From Flavobacterium sp. MFBS3-15 (GTDB taxonomy: Bacteria; Bacteroidota; Bacteroidia; Flavobacteriales; Flavobacteriaceae), in contig NZ_JAPCHV010000012.1 in the NCBI RefSeq assembly GCF_026107645.2, positions 62,001 through 126,000 on the forward strand: a stretch of 64,000 bases of DNA, in the 5' to 3' direction. The notes beneath the pieces are model-generated. The model saw nothing but the letters and a program-made list of their open reading frames with translations, was not told the DNA's origin and did not search any database. The position numbers were made by a program, and so were the translations under genes. How positions within the stretch are numbered: the stretch's first letter is position 1; each line of letters starts with the position of its first letter. Positions 51,816 to 61,530 of this stretch are shown here, one piece after another.

Positions 51816-54800
51816 ATGGCAAAAAACTACATTCAAAAAATAATTATCGTCCTGTTCTTTTTTTCCGGCTTTGGCGCGCACGCGCAGCTTTTTTCACTAT
51901 CGCAGGCCGACGCTTCAGGATGGGATCGGCCTATGACTGCCGGAGAGCAGGTATGCTTCCCTACAGCGGCTGCGGGCACGGCAACACTTATGTTCCGTAT
52001 CACCAACGATAGCGGTGGTGGATTAGCGCTTACAGGGTCGCCGGTCGTTTCAATTTCCGGGGTCAATGCCGCAAACTTTACGGCAACGCAACCCTTGCAA
52101 ACAGTCCTTACAAACGGTAGCAGTACCACCTTTACCATTTCGTATTTGCCAACTGCCGGAACTATCAGTAATGCAACAGTAAACGTAAACTATGGTGGCG
52201 GGAGCGGTACAGTCACTTTTACGCTCAAGGGCGCGCCATTTGACTTATACGGCCCAATGTACCCTCCTTTTGGCACCATTATGGCCGACGGGGTAGGCAT
52301 GACCGGAAGGCCCGGAGGAAGGGACATTTTGCTCACCAACGTTTCGATGGCGCTTCAAACTACAACCTATTGGGGGCCACAGGTAAACTCTGCCGGCATT
52401 TTGCAGCTTCAGACATCCCTTAATAATAATACCTATACCAATCAGGAAACATTCACCTTTATTGCAGCCGAAAGCAACCTGCCTCAGGGTAGAGCAGTGT
52501 GGCGGGGAACCACAAACATACAGAACGCCATAAACGGTACAACCCCAATAGTTTATTTGCGTGCTACACTACTAACCAGGCGGGCTGACAATACCATTGT
52601 TCCACTCATCGACCCTACAACACTCGGACTATCAGCACAAATTGGGGGGCTCGTGCCTTTTACCAGCCTTACTGATTACCTAAAAGCCAATTACCTGATC
52701 GAGGCATCGCTAAATGGAATAAACTGGCAGCCTTACCTCGACTTTTACGACGCCTATCCTACCCCTCCGGGGCCGCTTCCCGGACAGGGTATCGGCAACG
52801 CCTACAGCTCTGTAAGCAATGGCTTTTACTGGATAAACCACAAGCCAACGCTGACACAAAACCAGATACTGCCCTGCAATGAAGGGGGAACTGCTGCCAT
52901 AACAACAGCAAGGCTGAATGCTACCGACAGGGAAGACATGCCCACGCACCCCGAGTGGCTGGTTTTTCGTTTTGAAACCCAGAATGCAGGTACTAACCCA
53001 TTGGGTTTTGGCACAGGAGTGCTAAAGAAAAACGGAGTGCAGATGGTGGAAACAGACACCTTTACCTTGCAGGACTTACAAAACAACCTGATTACCTATG
53101 AACACAACGGAGGTGAAACGGTGTATGACGAATTCCAGTTCAGCCTTGTAGACAGCAAGGGCAAGCTGGCCAGCGACAGCGGTTTCAGCATTTTCAACTT
53201 CAAGATAAATATTTCGCCTGTCAATGATGCCCCGGTGGCCGGCAACCTGCAGTTTGACACATCTTACATTGCCCCTTATGACGGTAACTTAACAGCTACG
53301 GACCCCGACAATGCTACGTTTACCTATGCAATCGTTACACAGCCAACAAGCGGGACCGTATCGGTGAACGCTTCTACCGGAGCGTTTACCTATACGCCTA
53401 CATCGGGTGCGCCCGGAACGGATTCGTTTACCTATACCGTTAACGACGGCACAGCTACAAGCAATACCGCAACAGTAAGCATCAACCTGGTAAACCTGCC
53501 GCCAGCCAACAATAACAGCCAATGGACGATATTGGAGGATCAGTTTATTGACGCCACCTTTGTAGCAACCGACCCTGAAGGGACAGCCGTTACTTACCAG
53601 CTCGCAACACAGGCGGCATCGGGTGTGGCAACGGTAGAATCGAACGGATATTTTACCTATACGCCTAACCCAACCGAATACGGTACCGACACCTTTACGT
53701 ATACCGCCACCGATGCGCAGGGCAATACTTCCAACCCTATTACCGTAACCCTGAATGTAAGGCCGCGCCTTGACCCGGGCGACCTTATCGTGGCCGACGA
53801 TACTAAAGTGTACCACTATGACCCTGCTACATCGCAAAGCATACTGCTTACCGAAAACCAGGGGCTGAACGAAGCCATAAACGTAGCTTACAAGCAAAAC
53901 GCAGGGCTTTTTATATATGACAAAGACAACGGCCTTATCAGGATTGACCCTTTTACAGGGGTTCAGTCATTGGTGTCCCCGGTAACTAACTTTGCTTCGG
54001 GCGGGCCTATCGGCGGGCCTCCGGGAATGCTGGTAACCGGGCCTGACACGATAATTGTTTGCGACAGCGACGGCATTAAGAGCGTGACGATTTCTACAGG
54101 TGCGGTAACCACATTATTCAGTGGCGGATCGCTATCCTACCCAACAGGGCTTGCCTATCTTGATAACGGCGACCTGCTGGTAAGCGACGCCGGAATGATA
54201 CTGGGCGGATCGAGCAAAATTATCCGCATAACACCTGCCGGTGTGCAAACAATAGTAAGTTCGGGCAACAACATTATCCTTCCGCTGGACATTATCCTGA
54301 AGGACCAGAACACGCTTATTGTTGCCGATGGTGCAGCCTTTGCCGGCGGTACCGATAAGATCTATACCATTGATATCATTACAGGTACCCAAACCGTACT
54401 TTCTACAGGTGGCGATATATCGATACCTTCGGGGCTTGACATTTTTGGGAATACCGTATATGTAGTAAATAAAATGGGTTCGATGAAAGTTTTGGGAGTA
54501 AATGCGACTACAGGTGCCCAAACCGTTATTCCCGGGCCGGCATTATCCAACCCGTGGGGACTTTTGGTAATACCGGAAAACATTGTCATCGATAACACTT
54601 CCATAACCGGCACATCCTGCGTTGAAACTGCCGACGGCGAGGCAACCATTACCTTTTCAGGAGGTACAGGCCCTTATACGTATACCATTGGCAGCACGAC
54701 TGCCAATGCTGTTTCGCCGGTAACCATCAGCAATCTTGCTGCCGGAGGCCACACTGTTATCTTTACAGACAGTACTGGTGCAATCGGAACGGCTAACTTT

Positions 54801-57800
54801 ACTGTTGGTACAGAAACGGATACAACATCCCCAACCATAACTGCCCCTGCCGCTGTAACGGTGAATACCGATGCCGGAAGCTGTACCGCAACGGGAGTGG
54901 TTTTGGGAACGCCAACCTTTGCTGACAACTGTACGGGTGCGACGGTAGCCAACAATGCACCGGCGGCATTCCCGATAGGAAATACAACCGTAACATGGAC
55001 GGTAACCGATGCTTCGGGAAATACCGCAACGGCAACACAAACCGTAACCGTTGAGGATAACGAAAACCCTTTGATAACTGCCCCTGCCAATATTACAAAT
55101 AATGTAGGCGCAGGAAGCTGTGTGGCTACGGGAGTGGTTTTGGGTACACCGGTCTTTGGGGATAACTGTACGGGATCGACGGTGGCAAATAACGCTCCTG
55201 CAACCTTCCCGATTGGTGTTACTACAGTAACCTGGACCGTGACGGATGCTTCAGGAAATACCGCCACGGCTACACAAACCGTAACGATTGAAGATAATGA
55301 AAACCCGATAATAACCGCACCGGCCAACATAGTAGCCAATGCTGATGCCGGAATATGTACTGCAACCAGCATAACGCTCGGCACTCCAACCTTTAGTGAT
55401 AACTGTACAGGCGCAACGGTAACCAACAATGCGCCTGCCGCCTTTCCTATAGGCGATACGACAGTAACATGGACAGTGACCGATGGTTCGGGCAATGCTG
55501 CCACCGCTACACAAACCGTAACGGTAAACGACAACCAAAACCCAACCATCACTGCCCCTGCCGCTGTAACGGTGAACACTGATGCCGGAAGCTGTACTGG
55601 AACGGCAGTCGCATTGGGTACGCCAACCTTTGCTGACAACTGTACAGGTGCGACAGTAGCCAACAATGCCCCGGCAGCATTCCCGATAGGGAATACAACG
55701 GTAACCTGGACGGTAACAGATGCTTCAGGAAATACCGCAACGGCAACACAAACCGTAACCGTTGAGGATAATGAAGATCCGGTAATAACTGCCCCTGCCA
55801 ATATTACAAATAACGTAGGCGCAGGAAGCTGTGTGGCTACGGGAGTGGTTTTGGGTACGCCGGTCTTTGGGGATAACTGTACGGGATCGACGGTGGCTAA
55901 TAACGCTCCTGCAACCTTCCCGATCGGTATTACTACAGTAACCTGGACTGTGACCGACGCCTCGGGCAATACCGCAACAGCTACACAAACCGTAACGATT
56001 GAAGATAATGAAAACCCGATAATAACCGCACCGGCCAACATAGTAGCCAATGCTGATGCCGGAATATGTACTGCAACCAGTATAACGCTCGGCACGCCAA
56101 CCTTTAGTGATAACTGTACGGGTGCAACAGTAAGCAACAATGCGCCTGCTACTTTTCCTATCGGGGTGACAACGGTAATATGGACGGTAACTGATGGTTC
56201 AGGCAATGCTGCCACCGCTACACAAACCGTAACGATTAACGACAACCAAAACCCAACCATAAATGCCCCTGCCTCTGTAACGGTGAACACCAATGCCGGA
56301 AGTTGTACCGCAACGGCAGTCGCATTGGGTACGCCAATCTTTGCTGACAACTGTACGGGTGCGACGGTAGCCAACAATGCACCGGCGGCATTCCCGATAG
56401 GAAATACAATGGTAACCTGGACGGTAACCGATGCTTCGAACAACACGGCAACGGCAACACAAGTTGTAACCGTTGAGGATAATGAAGATCCGGTAATTAC
56501 AGCTCCGGCGAACGTAACTGCCAATGTAGGCACCGGAAGCTGTACTGCACCGGCTGTTGCGTTGGAAACGCCAACCTTTAGTGATAACTGCACGGGATCG
56601 ACCGTAGCAAACAACGCTCCTGCAACCTTCCCGATCGGTGTTACTACAGTAACCTGGACTGTGACCGACGCCTCGGGAAATACCGCAACGGCTACACAAA
56701 CCGTAACGATTGAAGATAATGAAAACCCGATAATAACCGCACCGGCCAACATAGTAGCCAATGCTGATGCCGGAATATGTACTGCAACCAGTATAACGCT
56801 CGGCACGCCAACCTTTAGTGATAACTGTACGGGTGCAACAGTAAGCAACAATGCGCCTGCTACTTTTCCTATCGGGGTGACAACGGTAACATGGACGGTA
56901 ACTGATGGTTCGGGCAATACCGCCACCGCTACACAAACTGTAATGGTAAACGACAACCAAAACCCAACCATTACTGCCCCTGCCGCTGTAACGGTGAACA
57001 CCGATGCAGGAAGCTGCACTGCAACGGCAGTCGCATTGGGTACGCCAACCTTTGCTGACAACTGTACGGGATCTACAGTAGCCAACAATGCCCCGGCGGC
57101 ATTCCCGATAGGGAGTACTACGGTAACGTGGACGGTAACCGATGCTTCGGGCAACACAGCCACAGCAACACAGGTCGTAACCGTTGAGGATAACGAAAAC
57201 CCTGTGATAACTGCCCCTGCCAATATTACAAATAATGTAGGCGCAGGAAGCTGTGTGGCTACGGGAGTGGTTTTGGGTACACCGGTCTTTGGGGATAACT
57301 GTATGGGATCGACGGTGGCAAATAACGCTCCTGCAACCTTCCCGATTGGTGTTACTGCAGTAACCTGGACCGTGACCGACACCTCGGGAAATACCGCAAC
57401 GGCTATACAGACAGTGACAATTATTGATAACATAAACCCAACTATAACTGCCCCTGTCTCCATTATTGCCAATAACACGCCTAACAGCTGTACAGGCAAT
57501 CCTGCATTAGGCACCCCTGTAGTTTCTGACAACTGCCCTGCTGCAACCGTCGTAACGAATAACGCCCCTGCTGCATTCCCAATAGGCGTAACTGTCGTAA
57601 CCTGGACAGTGACCGATGCAGGCGGCAATACAGCCACTGCAACACAATCGGTAACCATACAGGACAACCAAAACCCCCAGCTGTCTGTACAAATGGTTGT
57701 TACGGTTCCGGCCAATAACGGCAGCTGCTTCGCTACAGGCGTAAATCTTGGCATTCCTACGGCAACTGACAATTGTACGGGTGTAACGGTAAGCAACAAC

Positions 57801-59366
57801 GCGCCTGCACAATTCCCGGTAGGTACAACCATTGTGGTTTGGACCGCCACCGATGCTTCGGGCAATACCGTAACAAGAAACCAAACCGTAATTGTCCAGG
57901 ATACGCAGACACCTACAATTACAGCCCCCGGCCCGGTTACTGTAAATGTTAACGGTGGTTACTGTTTTGCAACCAATGTACCGCTGGGTGCACCTGCAGT
58001 TACCGACAACTGTACAACCCTGACCGTACACAGCAATGCACCGCAAATGTTCCCAATCGGCACAACAACTGTAACGTGGACGGTAAATGACGGGCACGGC
58101 AACATTGCTACAGCGACTCAATTAGTTACTGTAATCGATAACCAGCTGCCATACCTTAATGTCCCTGATAACATTACCATGGAAGCAGGCGAAAACTGTG
58201 AAGTTACCGGCCTGAACCTGGGCACTCCGATAGCTGCCGACAACTGTATGGCAGTAACGGTGACGAACGATGCGCCCGCAGCTTTCCCATTGGGTACCAC
58301 AACGGTAACCTGGACCGCTATTGACGGCAGCGGCAATACAACCACCGGGACACAAACCGTGACCGTGACGGCCCCTGCTGCGCCTGTGGCAAATGCGGAA
58401 CAATCGTTCTGTAACGGATCTGTAGTAAGCGACATAGCCATTACCGGCCAAAACATTGCCTGGTATGATGCCGAAACCGATGGTAACAGCGTTGCTGCCG
58501 ATGCATTGCTAACGGATGATACTACGTATTATGCTGTAGCTGTACGCAATGGCTGTGAGAGTGTAACCAGGACAGCTGTACATGTAACCATAATTACGGT
58601 TCCTGCACCGGTGGGCGCTGCAATACAGGAATTCTGCAACGAGGCTGCAATAATTGACCTTGTGACCGAAGAAACCGTATTGTGGTATGCTGCTGCAAAC
58701 AGTGATACGCCACTTGATCCTGACACAATGCTTGTTGATGGCACTGTTTATTATGCCTCATATACCGATCCTGTAACCGGGTGCGAAAGCGGAGCAAGGC
58801 TGGCGGTGACAGCGGTAATCCATGCAATCCCGGTTCCGGAAGGCAAAGCATTATATACCTTCTGCGATACGATGGTGCCGACTTTGGCAGAAATTGCGTC
58901 CGATTATCCGGGTGGCGTGTGGTATGCGGATAATGATGGCGATGAACCGCTGGCACTTACAACCATGCTGGCAAATAACACTTCCTACTATGTACGCAAC
59001 AGGGATGCCGCTACAGAATGCGAAAGCCCGGAAGCCTTTGAAGTTGAAGTGAAATTCATAGGCTGCGAGGTAACCGGCTACAACTACCTGACCCCGAATG
59101 GCAACGGTGAGAACGAATACCTGGAGTTTAAGAATATTGCCAACTTCCCCAAAAACAGGCTGGAGATATTTAACCGCCAGGGTAAAAAGCTGTATGAAAC
59201 ACAGGCATACGGCCAAAACGGCAACCTCTTTGACGGAAGGACAAGCTCAGGCTCCAACAGCTACCTGCCAACAGGCAATTATTACTATGTGCTTGAGTAC
59301 CTTAACGAGGTAACCGGACAATCGCATGTTATTAAAGGATTCTTTTACATCAACAACAATGAATAA
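51816..59366 (+). CDS. Giant T9SS-exported adhesin-like protein with HYR repeats and CHU_C-type (type B) sorting domain
   Basis: A 2516-residue protein with a signal peptide (cleavage after GAHAQ). Order of parts: an HYDIN/ASPM-like beta domain (about 24-140), a unique region, two cadherin-like VCBS-style domains (about 473-650), a beta-propeller-like section (about 652-925) and one SprB-like repeat (about 924-1000). Fifteen HYR domains follow (about 1006-2188), then three Ig-like domains with paired cysteines (about 2190-2420). It ends in a gliding-motility-type CHU_C domain (TPNGNGENEYLEFKNIANFPKNRLEIFNRQGKKLYE, read in parts). The last directs export by the type IX system and surface display. 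The next gene is a PorP/SprF protein, the typical partner. It probably mediates adhesion or surface movement. Confidence 0.93.
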   Translation: MAKNYIQKIIIVLFFFSGFGAHAQLFSLSQADASGWDRPMTAGEQVCFPTAAAGTATLMFRITNDSGGGLALTGSPVVSISGVNAANFTATQPLQTVLTNGSSTTFTISYLPTAGTISNATVNVNYGGGSGTVTFTLKGAPFDLYGPMYPPFGTIMADGVGMTGRPGGRDILLTNVSMALQTTTYWGPQVNSAGILQLQTSLNNNTYTNQETFTFIAAESNLPQGRAVWRGTTNIQNAINGTTPIVYLRATLLTRRADNTIVPLIDPTTLGLSAQIGGLVPFTSLTDYLKANYLIEASLNGINWQPYLDFYDAYPTPPGPLPGQGIGNAYSSVSNGFYWINHKPTLTQNQILPCNEGGTAAITTARLNATDREDMPTHPEWLVFRFETQNAGTNPLGFGTGVLKKNGVQMVETDTFTLQDLQNNLITYEHNGGETVYDEFQFSLVDSKGKLASDSGFSIFNFKINISPVNDAPVAGNLQFDTSYIAPYDGNLTATDPDNATFTYAIVTQPTSGTVSVNASTGAFTYTPTSGAPGTDSFTYTVNDGTATSNTATVSINLVNLPPANNNSQWTILEDQFIDATFVATDPEGTAVTYQLATQAASGVATVESNGYFTYTPNPTEYGTDTFTYTATDAQGNTSNPITVTLNVRPRLDPGDLIVADDTKVYHYDPATSQSILLTENQGLNEAINVAYKQNAGLFIYDKDNGLIRIDPFTGVQSLVSPVTNFASGGPIGGPPGMLVTGPDTIIVCDSDGIKSVTISTGAVTTLFSGGSLSYPTGLAYLDNGDLLVSDAGMILGGSSKIIRITPAGVQTIVSSGNNIILPLDIILKDQNTLIVADGAAFAGGTDKIYTIDIITGTQTVLSTGGDISIPSGLDIFGNTVYVVNKMGSMKVLGVNATTGAQTVIPGPALSNPWGLLVIPENIVIDNTSITGTSCVETADGEATITFSGGTGPYTYTIGSTTANAVSPVTISNLAAGGHTVIFTDSTGAIGTANFTVGTETDTTSPTITAPAAVTVNTDAGSCTATGVVLGTPTFADNCTGATVANNAPAAFPIGNTTVTWTVTDASGNTATATQTVTVEDNENPLITAPANITNNVGAGSCVATGVVLGTPVFGDNCTGSTVANNAPATFPIGVTTVTWTVTDASGNTATATQTVTIEDNENPIITAPANIVANADAGICTATSITLGTPTFSDNCTGATVTNNAPAAFPIGDTTVTWTVTDGSGNAATATQTVTVNDNQNPTITAPAAVTVNTDAGSCTGTAVALGTPTFADNCTGATVANNAPAAFPIGNTTVTWTVTDASGNTATATQTVTVEDNEDPVITAPANITNNVGAGSCVATGVVLGTPVFGDNCTGSTVANNAPATFPIGITTVTWTVTDASGNTATATQTVTIEDNENPIITAPANIVANADAGICTATSITLGTPTFSDNCTGATVSNNAPATFPIGVTTVIWTVTDGSGNAATATQTVTINDNQNPTINAPASVTVNTNAGSCTATAVALGTPIFADNCTGATVANNAPAAFPIGNTMVTWTVTDASNNTATATQVVTVEDNEDPVITAPANVTANVGTGSCTAPAVALETPTFSDNCTGSTVANNAPATFPIGVTTVTWTVTDASGNTATATQTVTIEDNENPIITAPANIVANADAGICTATSITLGTPTFSDNCTGATVSNNAPATFPIGVTTVTWTVTDGSGNTATATQTVMVNDNQNPTITAPAAVTVNTDAGSCTATAVALGTPTFADNCTGSTVANNAPAAFPIGSTTVTWTVTDASGNTATATQVVTVEDNENPVITAPANITNNVGAGSCVATGVVLGTPVFGDNCMGSTVANNAPATFPIGVTAVTWTVTDTSGNTATAIQTVTIIDNINPTITAPVSIIANNTPNSCTGNPALGTPVVSDNCPAATVVTNNAPAAFPIGVTVVTWTVTDAGGNTATATQSVTIQDNQNPQLSVQMVVTVPANNGSCFATGVNLGIPTATDNCTGVTVSNNAPAQFPVGTTIVVWTATDASGNTVTRNQTVIVQDTQTPTITAPGPVTVNVNGGYCFATNVPLGAPAVTDNCTTLTVHSNAPQMFPIGTTTVTWTVNDGHGNIATATQLVTVIDNQLPYLNVPDNITMEAGENCEVTGLNLGTPIAADNCMAVTVTNDAPAAFPLGTTTVTWTAIDGSGNTTTGTQTVTVTAPAAPVANAEQSFCNGSVVSDIAITGQNIAWYDAETDGNSVAADALLTDDTTYYAVAVRNGCESVTRTAVHVTIITVPAPVGAAIQEFCNEAAIIDLVTEETVLWYAAANSDTPLDPDTMLVDGTVYYASYTDPVTGCESGARLAVTAVIHAIPVPEGKALYTFCDTMVPTLAEIASDYPGGVWYADNDGDEPLALTTMLANNTSYYVRNRDAATECESPEAFEVEVKFIGCEVTGYNYLTPNGNGENEYLEFKNIANFPKNRLEIFNRQGKKLYETQAYGQNGNLFDGRTSSGSNSYLPTGNYYYVLEYLNEVTGQSHVIKGFFYINNNE
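54831..57437 (+). repeat. Higher-order tandem repeat encoding 11 HYR domains (711-bp period)
   Basis: Eleven units of exactly 237 bp (79 codons) form an A-B-C pattern repeated with a 711-bp period. A units start at 54831, 55542, 56253 and 56964, and the array ends after the fourth B unit at 57437. Units of the same letter are nearly identical in DNA across the array, while A, B and C differ clearly. This indicates recent duplication of a three-domain block. Four more diverged HYR units follow to about 58380. Confidence 0.9.
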
Positions 59367-60279
59367 ATATATAACCGCCATACTAATTACGGCAGGCACC
59401 GCCCTGTTGGCACCTGCCCATGCACAGTCGGACATAAAGCTGACGCTAAATGCCATGAACCCGCTGATGTATAACCCTGCTTATGCCGGATCATACGAAG
59501 GCATCAGCGTATCGGGCATTTACAGCACCCAATTTGTAGGCTTCCAGGGAGCGCCGGTAACGCAACTTCTTTCGGGGCACACAAGGATTGGCGACAACAT
59601 TGGCGCAGGGCTTTCGCTCATCAACGACGAAGCCGGGCCTGTGAAAGAGTTTAACTTTGAAGGAAACTTCTCTTACAATGTTGAGATAACACAGGACTTC
59701 AGCATCGCCATGGGATTGAAAGGGGGGGTGAACAACTTTACCATCGACTACAACCTGCTGTCGGTTAAAGATCCGGGAGAGATTGGAAATTCAGACAAGT
59801 ATTCCCAAATAGCCCCTATTGTCGGGGTTGGGTTCTATGCGTACCTGAACAATACGTTCCTGGGCGTTTCGACACCCAACGTGCTTACTACAAAATATTA
59901 TGACGATTTTGACAATAAGGTCGCCAAAGATAACCTGTACCTCTACTCCACCCTGGGCCACCGCTTTGAGCTGGACGACGAGATAACGCTTACGCCGATG
60001 GCAATTTTACGCTATACTGATGGTGTTGACCCGGAGATGGTTTTTATGGCCAACCTCAACTGGCAGGAATTTCTTTTTGGAGGCATCAACGTGCAGCCCG
60101 ATACCAGTGTGGGCGGGTTTGCCGGTTTCCGTTTCCTGGAAATGTTCCGTGCCGGTTATTCGTATGATACCTCAATTAACCGCTTCAGGGCCTACAACCA
60201 GGGAGTGCATACCCTATTCCTGTCTTTCGACATGTTCAGCGACAGGGACCACAACCGCAAGCCCTTTAATTTTTATTGA
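59359..60279 (+). CDS. PorP/SprF family type IX secretion outer-membrane protein
   Basis: A 306-residue protein starting at the ATG that overlaps the end of the giant adhesin gene by 8 nt (ATGAATAAA); this start gives a clear signal peptide (cleavage after APAHAQ). The family signature NPLMYNPAYAGSYEGISVSGIYSTQFVGF is near the N-terminus. The rest is an outer-membrane barrel of the PorP/SprF type, ending in SFDMFSDRDHNRKPFNFY. SprF-like proteins are needed for surface delivery of their neighbouring CHU_C-tailed cargo such as SprB, so the pair forms a dedicated cargo/anchor module. Confidence 0.94.
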   Translation: MNKYITAILITAGTALLAPAHAQSDIKLTLNAMNPLMYNPAYAGSYEGISVSGIYSTQFVGFQGAPVTQLLSGHTRIGDNIGAGLSLINDEAGPVKEFNFEGNFSYNVEITQDFSIAMGLKGGVNNFTIDYNLLSVKDPGEIGNSDKYSQIAPIVGVGFYAYLNNTFLGVSTPNVLTTKYYDDFDNKVAKDNLYLYSTLGHRFELDDEITLTPMAILRYTDGVDPEMVFMANLNWQEFLFGGINVQPDTSVGGFAGFRFLEMFRAGYSYDTSINRFRAYNQGVHTLFLSFDMFSDRDHNRKPFNFY

Positions 60280-60312
60280 TTTGTGTATTGGGAAAACACA
60301 GGTCGATTTGGA

Positions 60313-60335
60313 AACAGCCTTCGGGCTGTTTTTTT
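60313..60335 (+). terminator. Rho-independent terminator of the adhesin-SprF operon
   Basis: AACAGCC (60313-60319) and GGCTGTT (60324-60330) enclose a TTCG tetraloop and are followed by a T-run. It lies 34 nt after the SprF-like stop. Confidence 0.88.
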
Positions 60336-60465
60336 ATGTACTTACATGGCCGGTAGCCCCGGCCACAGCGGCATCCTGCAGACCCGCGGCGGTGGGGAAG
60401 CAGATATAGCGAAGGGCGGGACGGCGCATAGCAATTGCACTACAGCCGGCTGCTCCTGAAAAACA

Positions 60466-60493
60466 AAAACCGGTACATTCCTGCACCGGTTTT
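60466..60493 (-). terminator. Terminator for the minus-strand T9SS cargo gene
   Basis: AAAACCGGT (60466-60474) pairs with ACCGGTTTT (60485-60493) over a 10-nt loop. On the minus strand it is followed by TTTTTGTTTTTC. It lies about 70 nt after the stop of the gene ending at 60562. Confidence 0.75.
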
Positions 60494-60561
60494 CGGCATT
60501 GATAAAACCCAACTAAATATAAAACACACACTAAACTGTTGGCATTATGGGAAAACAACAG

Positions 60562-61398
60562 TTATTGTTTGCAAATTTTTATCTTCTCAACACGGCTGCC
60601 CGACTGCACCTGTACTATATACATTCCCGTTGCCAGGCTGCTTATGTCGGCTTCGTGCGACAGCGTATTAGGTGTTTCGGTGCGTAGCAGCTGGCCGGAA
60701 AGCGAGTAGATGTCGAGCCTGTCGATGGTATTTTGCCCAATCACTTTCAGCCTGCCCGATGTTGGGTTAGGATAAACAGACAAGTGTTGGGTAAGCAGGT
60801 TCTCCCCTGTTCCCATGGTTAACGCCTGCACCGAAATGGCATCGAGGTAAAACAGGCCTTCATTCTCGAACGACTGCACATCGAACTTTATATAATAATT
60901 ACCCGAAGCAGGCACGGTAAACGCGGCAGTGGTATGGTTGGCAGCTGTAGCACCTGTAACGTTAAGGTGTGTAGCAAGGTCATCATAATAGGTTGTACCG
61001 GGCTGGTTGAGCTGTACCCCAAACCTGCCGATGGACTTGGCCGCATCGCTATTACCATAACGATAGGAAACAGTGTACTGCACCCCCTGCTGAAAATAGA
61101 TCTCGTGGGTAAACAGCTCGGCCCCAATGGTGGGTATCATGGCACCACCCCCGGGATTGCCGGTGTAGGTATCGTAGGCCAACAACTTGCCGTCGAACCC
61201 TGCAACAGGGCCTGCAATGCTTTTAAAAACCTCCTGAGAGGCAAAGGCAACCCATTGGCTATCCATGCAGTCGGGCAGCGCGGGGACGGTGACGCTTTCG
61301 GTAGCTGCAGTATAGGGAACGGTAAAATTTTCGCCACACTGGGCGTTGGCAAGCTGCACACAGCAGGCCATTACTAATGGTAGGGTAATTTTTTTCAT
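60562..61398 (-). CDS. T9SS type A sorting-domain protein
   Basis: A 278-residue secreted protein. The ATG at 61398 is chosen because it gives a signal peptide (MKKITLPLVMACCVQLANAQ); ten extra upstream codons do not fit. The body looks like a single beta-sandwich, carbohydrate-binding-like domain (GNYYIKFDVQSFENEGLFYLDAISVQAL). The last 75 residues are a type A T9SS C-terminal domain (LSVYPNPTSGRLKVIG, LDIYSLSGQLL, ISSLATGMYIVQVQSG). There is no visible catalytic domain, so its role on the surface or in the medium is unknown. It is preceded by a similar minus-strand cargo gene, 132 nt away. Confidence 0.88.
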   Translation of the reverse strand: MKKITLPLVMACCVQLANAQCGENFTVPYTAATESVTVPALPDCMDSQWVAFASQEVFKSIAGPVAGFDGKLLAYDTYTGNPGGGAMIPTIGAELFTHEIYFQQGVQYTVSYRYGNSDAAKSIGRFGVQLNQPGTTYYDDLATHLNVTGATAANHTTAAFTVPASGNYYIKFDVQSFENEGLFYLDAISVQALTMGTGENLLTQHLSVYPNPTSGRLKVIGQNTIDRLDIYSLSGQLLRTETPNTLSHEADISSLATGMYIVQVQSGSRVEKIKICKQ

Positions 61399-61459
61399 GG
61401 TATTGGGATTTGTTGACTGCACCCCCAAGCTACACTCATACGGTTAGTCCTCACCCCGG

Positions 61460-61478
61460 CCCTCTCCAAAGGAGAGGG
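61460..61478. repeat. Short perfect palindromic intergenic element
   Basis: CCCTCTCC-AAA-GGAGAGGG is a perfect 8-bp stem with a 3-nt loop, inside a CCTCACCCCGG...GGTGG context that looks like the palindromic extragenic elements seen in many bacteria. It sits between two minus-strand T9SS cargo genes and could also act as a weak terminator. Confidence 0.55.
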
Positions 61479-61530
61479 TGGCGGAACGTAACACTCATGC
61501 CGGATAGTGTCGTGGGGTTAAACGGGTAAT

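Noticed and set aside
54831-57437. CRISPR-like regular repeat
   Set aside because: Units are 237 bp, in frame and contiguous without spacers, and encode HYR domains.
54674-57865. Minus-strand open frame of 1063 codons opposite the HYR repeats
   Set aside because: It is a by-product of the repeated, Thr/Ala/Val-rich codon pattern of the true gene. It repeats with the same 237-bp period, has no signal or family match, and the plus-strand protein is clearly real.
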